Below are positions 36,601-38,973 of a DNA stretch of 38,973 bases, in pieces (the stretch's first letter is position 1; the number at the start of each line of letters is the position of its first letter). Under the pieces are notes generated by a model, which did no database searches, was not told the origin of the DNA, and saw nothing but the letters and a program-made list of their open reading frames with translations. The translations under genes were made by a program, and so were the position numbers. This DNA is from Kalymmatonema hyalinum WJT4-NPBG1 (GTDB taxonomy: Bacteria > Cyanobacteriota > Cyanobacteriia > Cyanobacteriales > Nostocaceae). The stretch lies in NCBI GenBank assembly GCA_019359075.1, contig JAHHIB010000084.1, forward strand, positions 1 to 38,973, in the 5' to 3' direction.

Positions 36601-38016
36601 TTGCCGCATTCGATTCAACTCGCTCAACCGCCCCTAGAGTTTATTCCCGAGCGATTTAACCCATTTGTATACTACATTACCCAAAGGTTACTGCCAGTCC
36701 TGATGCGGTTTCGGATTCGACCGTGGTTACCTGCTGGGATCGCACAGGTTGAAACTGTGAATGTTGAGGCGTTAGTCAATCTTTACCAACAATTCCAAAC
36801 TGGCAAAATTCGCTTTTTGATAGCATTTCGGCACCCGGAGGTTGATGATCCTCTTTGCATGATGTATTTACTCTCCCGTGCTGTACCGAAAGTTGCTCGT
36901 CAAAAGGGAATTTCATTACACCATCCTATTCATTCTCATTTTCTCTATGACCGAGGGATGACTTTGTGGGCTGGGGATTGGCTTGGTTGGTTCTTTTCTC
37001 GGTTAGGGGGCTTGCCAATTCATCGAGGTAAGCGGCTAGACAAGGTTGGTATGAAGACAGCGCGAGATTTGTTTGCTAATGGCAAACTGCCAATTGCTGT
37101 AGCTCCCGAAGGCGCAACTAATGGACATAGCGAAATTGTCAGCCCTCTGGAACCTGGCGTTGCTCACATGGGCTTCTGGTGTGTGGAAGATTTGGTGAAA
37201 GCTAACCGTTCTGAGGAAGTTTTCATTGTACCGATTTGCAATCAATATCACTACATCAATCCATCTTGGGGAAAACTAGATTGGCTTTTGGGCAAATTAG
37301 AAGCTGATTGCGGCTTACAAGTGCAGCAAGTTGATGAATCAAACCTCGTTGAGCCAGAAAAAGTTTTCTATGAGCGACTCTTTCGCCTTGGTGAACATGT
37401 CCTTTCCCAAATGGAACAGTTTTACGCTCGCTTCTACCATCAAAGTACACCAGTTGTAACGCAAACAGATCCATCTGCGAGCCGTAACGAGGTACTTGAG
37501 GCTCGACTCCAAACAGTATTAGATAGGTCACTCAAAGCAGCCGAGCAATATTTTGGTCTTGAAAGCCACGGAACAGTGATTGAGCGCAGTCGCCGAATAG
37601 AGTCAGCAGGCTGGGATGATATCCACCGCAAGGATTTGTCAAATTTACACGCATTATCACCCGTAGAGCGGGGCTTGGCAGACTGGATTGCTGAAGAAGC
37701 ATCTCTGCGGGCTCTACATATGCGCCTAGCGGAGAGTTTTGTAGCAGTCACAGGAACATATGTTCAACAGAAGCCGACTTTTGAGAGATTTGCCGAAACG
37801 TCCTTAATCTTATTCGATCTGATCGCCCGGATCAAAGGCGAGAAAAACCCTGCACGACCTCGGTTAGGTTGGCGAAAATCACGGCTAACGGTAGGTGAGC
37901 CAATTTCTGTAACACAACGTTGGTCAAGTTATCAGGCAAGTCGTCAAGCAGCAAGAGTTGCCGTTAATGACCTAACGCAAGATTTGCAAGTGGCGTTTGA
38001 GAAGATGATTTCGTAG
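36601..38016 (+). CDS. PlsC-like 1-acyl-glycerol-3-phosphate acyltransferase family protein
   Basis: The N-terminal half is a glycerolipid acyltransferase (PlsC/LPLAT) domain. It has the catalytic H-x4-D in AFRHPEVDDP (about residue 77), GLPIHRGKRLDKVG, the PEGATNG motif in IAVAPEGATNGHS, and a later IVPICNQYHY. The C-terminal 230 residues (from about 240) are helical and unassigned. At 471 residues it is longer than plain PlsC (about 240) and may be a cyanobacterial variant of uncertain acceptor. It is probably membrane-associated; no signal peptide. The start is TTG at 36601, with GGAG 9 bases upstream, and the N-terminus MPHSIQLAQPPLEFIPERFNP is a plausible opening. It is divergent from hemD. 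Confidence 0.85.
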   Translation: MPHSIQLAQPPLEFIPERFNPFVYYITQRLLPVLMRFRIRPWLPAGIAQVETVNVEALVNLYQQFQTGKIRFLIAFRHPEVDDPLCMMYLLSRAVPKVARQKGISLHHPIHSHFLYDRGMTLWAGDWLGWFFSRLGGLPIHRGKRLDKVGMKTARDLFANGKLPIAVAPEGATNGHSEIVSPLEPGVAHMGFWCVEDLVKANRSEEVFIVPICNQYHYINPSWGKLDWLLGKLEADCGLQVQQVDESNLVEPEKVFYERLFRLGEHVLSQMEQFYARFYHQSTPVVTQTDPSASRNEVLEARLQTVLDRSLKAAEQYFGLESHGTVIERSRRIESAGWDDIHRKDLSNLHALSPVERGLADWIAEEASLRALHMRLAESFVAVTGTYVQQKPTFERFAETSLILFDLIARIKGEKNPARPRLGWRKSRLTVGEPISVTQRWSSYQASRQAARVAVNDLTQDLQVAFEKMIS

Positions 38017-38335
38017 ATTTGTTGGGGGACTTGGGGGCGATCGCAGGGATGATCAACTAATAGGAAAGTGCGATTGCCTATGTCAAACAACCTGTACAAA
38101 GACTTGCCGCTTGCAGGGGATTCGCGCCCACATCGTACAATATTTTGCTAAGTAGAACTCGTTATTAATGCGGGTCGGAAATCAAAATTTTGACAACTCT
38201 GGACAATGATTCATCCTTCAGGCGATTCTGAACCCCTCTTAATGGTGACGCCTACTAAGCACTCACAAGTCTATTTTTATATTAAATTGGTATTAGTGTA
38301 AAGTATTAAACACCGTTGAGAAAGTGAGGTTGATT
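38017..38335. other. spacer without a gene
   Basis: The spacer is about 320 bp and contains one HIP1 site (about 38039). I see no supported frame. AGGT about 6 bases before ATG 38336 marks the next gene. Confidence 0.5.
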
Positions 38336-38908
38336 ATGAAGATGGAACCTGCATACACTTCTGTAGGAAAAATTTTCGAGTATAGACCCATGTTTTTTAT
38401 TCCTAAATACCAAAGAGCTTATGCATGGGAAACTGAATCTGTAGAAGATTTTATCAAAGATTTAAAAGAGTGTTTTGAGAGAAGAAAATCTAAAACACCT
38501 GTCAATCATTTTTTTGGAGGAGTTCTGAGCGTAAGGTATCCAGTGGAAGGAGCTGTCAATCAACTTGAATTTGAAATTATCGATGGTCAACAGCGAATTG
38601 CTACTTTTACATTACTTATGAATTGCCTAATCAAGATATACAAAGAGTTACTAGAACAAGCAAATAAATCACGTGATTCAGATAATGAATATATATTGGA
38701 AGAACGTATCAAAGTTTTATCTGAGAGGTTTCTAGAATTTCGCCAAGAGTTTCAAAGAAAAGTTAACTCTGTAGAGGTAATGAGATTATCAAGAGTAGAT
38801 CACCCATTTTATAAAGAACTTATTCGGGGTATGAATCCTTCTCCTTTAAGAGGATGTTTGAAAAGTCCGCAATTAAGTAAAAAAAGCTCTCAGGGCATAA
38901 GCTGTTAA
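38336..38908 (+). pseudogene. DUF262 (GmrSD-like) protein, truncated by an IS
   Basis: The first 170 residues are a DUF262 N-terminus: FEYRPMFFIPKYQRAYAWETESVEDFIKDL and EFEIIDGQQRIATFTLLMNCL. The DGQQR motif belongs to the ParB-like nucleotide-binding domain of this family, as in GmrS/GmrSD type IV restriction and other phage-defence proteins. Complete members are 500-700 residues with a C-terminal HNH (DUF1524) domain. Here the family sequence ends at about 38849 (RGMNPSPL), where an IS5-type end begins, and the last 18 residues are read from the IS. ATG 38336 is chosen over GTG 38324 because of its AGG site. Confidence 0.8.
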
Positions 38909-38973
38909 TAAGTAAAGACAACAGCACCACTGAGAGACTATGAGTAAATCATACTCCACCAACCTTACCCAAG
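38850..38973 (+). mobile_element. IS5-family insertion sequence, left part
   Basis: GAGGATGTTTGAAAAGTCC at 38850 resembles the terminal repeats of cyanobacterial IS5-family elements, and a transposase start follows at 38940. The window ends inside the element. The exact boundary and target duplication cannot be checked. Confidence 0.6.
38940..38973 (+). CDS. IS5-family transposase, N-terminal fragment
   Basis: ATG at 38940 opens MSKSYSTNLTQ, the usual first residues of IS5-type transposases in cyanobacteria, and runs off the window end. Only 11 codons are visible, so the call leans on this opening and on the IS-like end at 38850. Confidence 0.6.
   Translation, partial: MSKSYSTNLTQ

Overview
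The window looks like chromosomal DNA from a filamentous cyanobacterium, probably Nostocales. HIP1 octamers (GCGATCGC) recur throughout. Several products have typically cyanobacterial form: a PanC-cytidylate kinase fusion, Fe superoxide dismutase, and a GlgA2-type glycogen synthase. The spacers carry heptad-type and HIP1-bounded palindromic repeats. I cannot name the species. There are no rRNA genes, CRISPR arrays or convincing tRNA genes.

Layout. 1-6.4 kb: a possible insertion-element end, an acyltransferase-3 gene, a 1.7 kb spacer with stacked hairpins, then sodB, a small conserved ORF, purM and a PHP-domain phosphoesterase. 6.4-10 kb: accessory DNA with a decayed Uma2 gene, two unrecognised coiled-coil proteins and an IS630-type remnant. 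10-12.6 kb: a LysR regulator divergent from a ketol-acid reductoisomerase of the plant chloroplast type, with a palindrome between them. 12.7-15 kb: a hypothetical gene next to a TnpB-only IS200/IS605-type element whose TTAC and TCAA ends can be read. 15.2-18.1 kb: panC-cmk and an RlpA-like protein. 18.1-19.8 kb: repeats, a solo IS630 end and a dead IS1-family transposase. 19.9-24.5 kb: an RND efflux pump with its adaptor. 24.8-26.5 kb: a short-chain dehydrogenase remnant split after its first codons by an IS630-family element. 26.7-31.9 kb: glutaminase, a lone receiver protein, a small conserved protein, glgA and an exported-type isoaspartyl methyltransferase. 32-34.3 kb: a two-TM macro-domain protein convergent with a DUF4062 protein. 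34.4-38 kb: a frameshifted 2-hydroxyacid dehydrogenase, hemD with a non-AUG start, and a PlsC-like acyltransferase. 38.3 kb to the end: a DUF262 gene cut by an IS5-type element that runs off the window.

The housekeeping genes are mostly single transcription units spread between mobile debris. The best candidate for an undescribed system is the TM-macro / DUF4062 pair. The macro protein resembles the membrane effector of type II Thoeris defence, but its neighbour is a TIR-like DUF4062 protein rather than a classical TIR protein. The second candidate is the plant-type reductoisomerase with its own divergent regulator, laid out like E. coli ilvY-ilvC but with a different enzyme class. Frameshifts and stops are frequent (TnpB, IS1, IS630, dehydrogenase, Uma2). 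Some lie in homopolymer runs, so both real decay and sequencing error must be considered.
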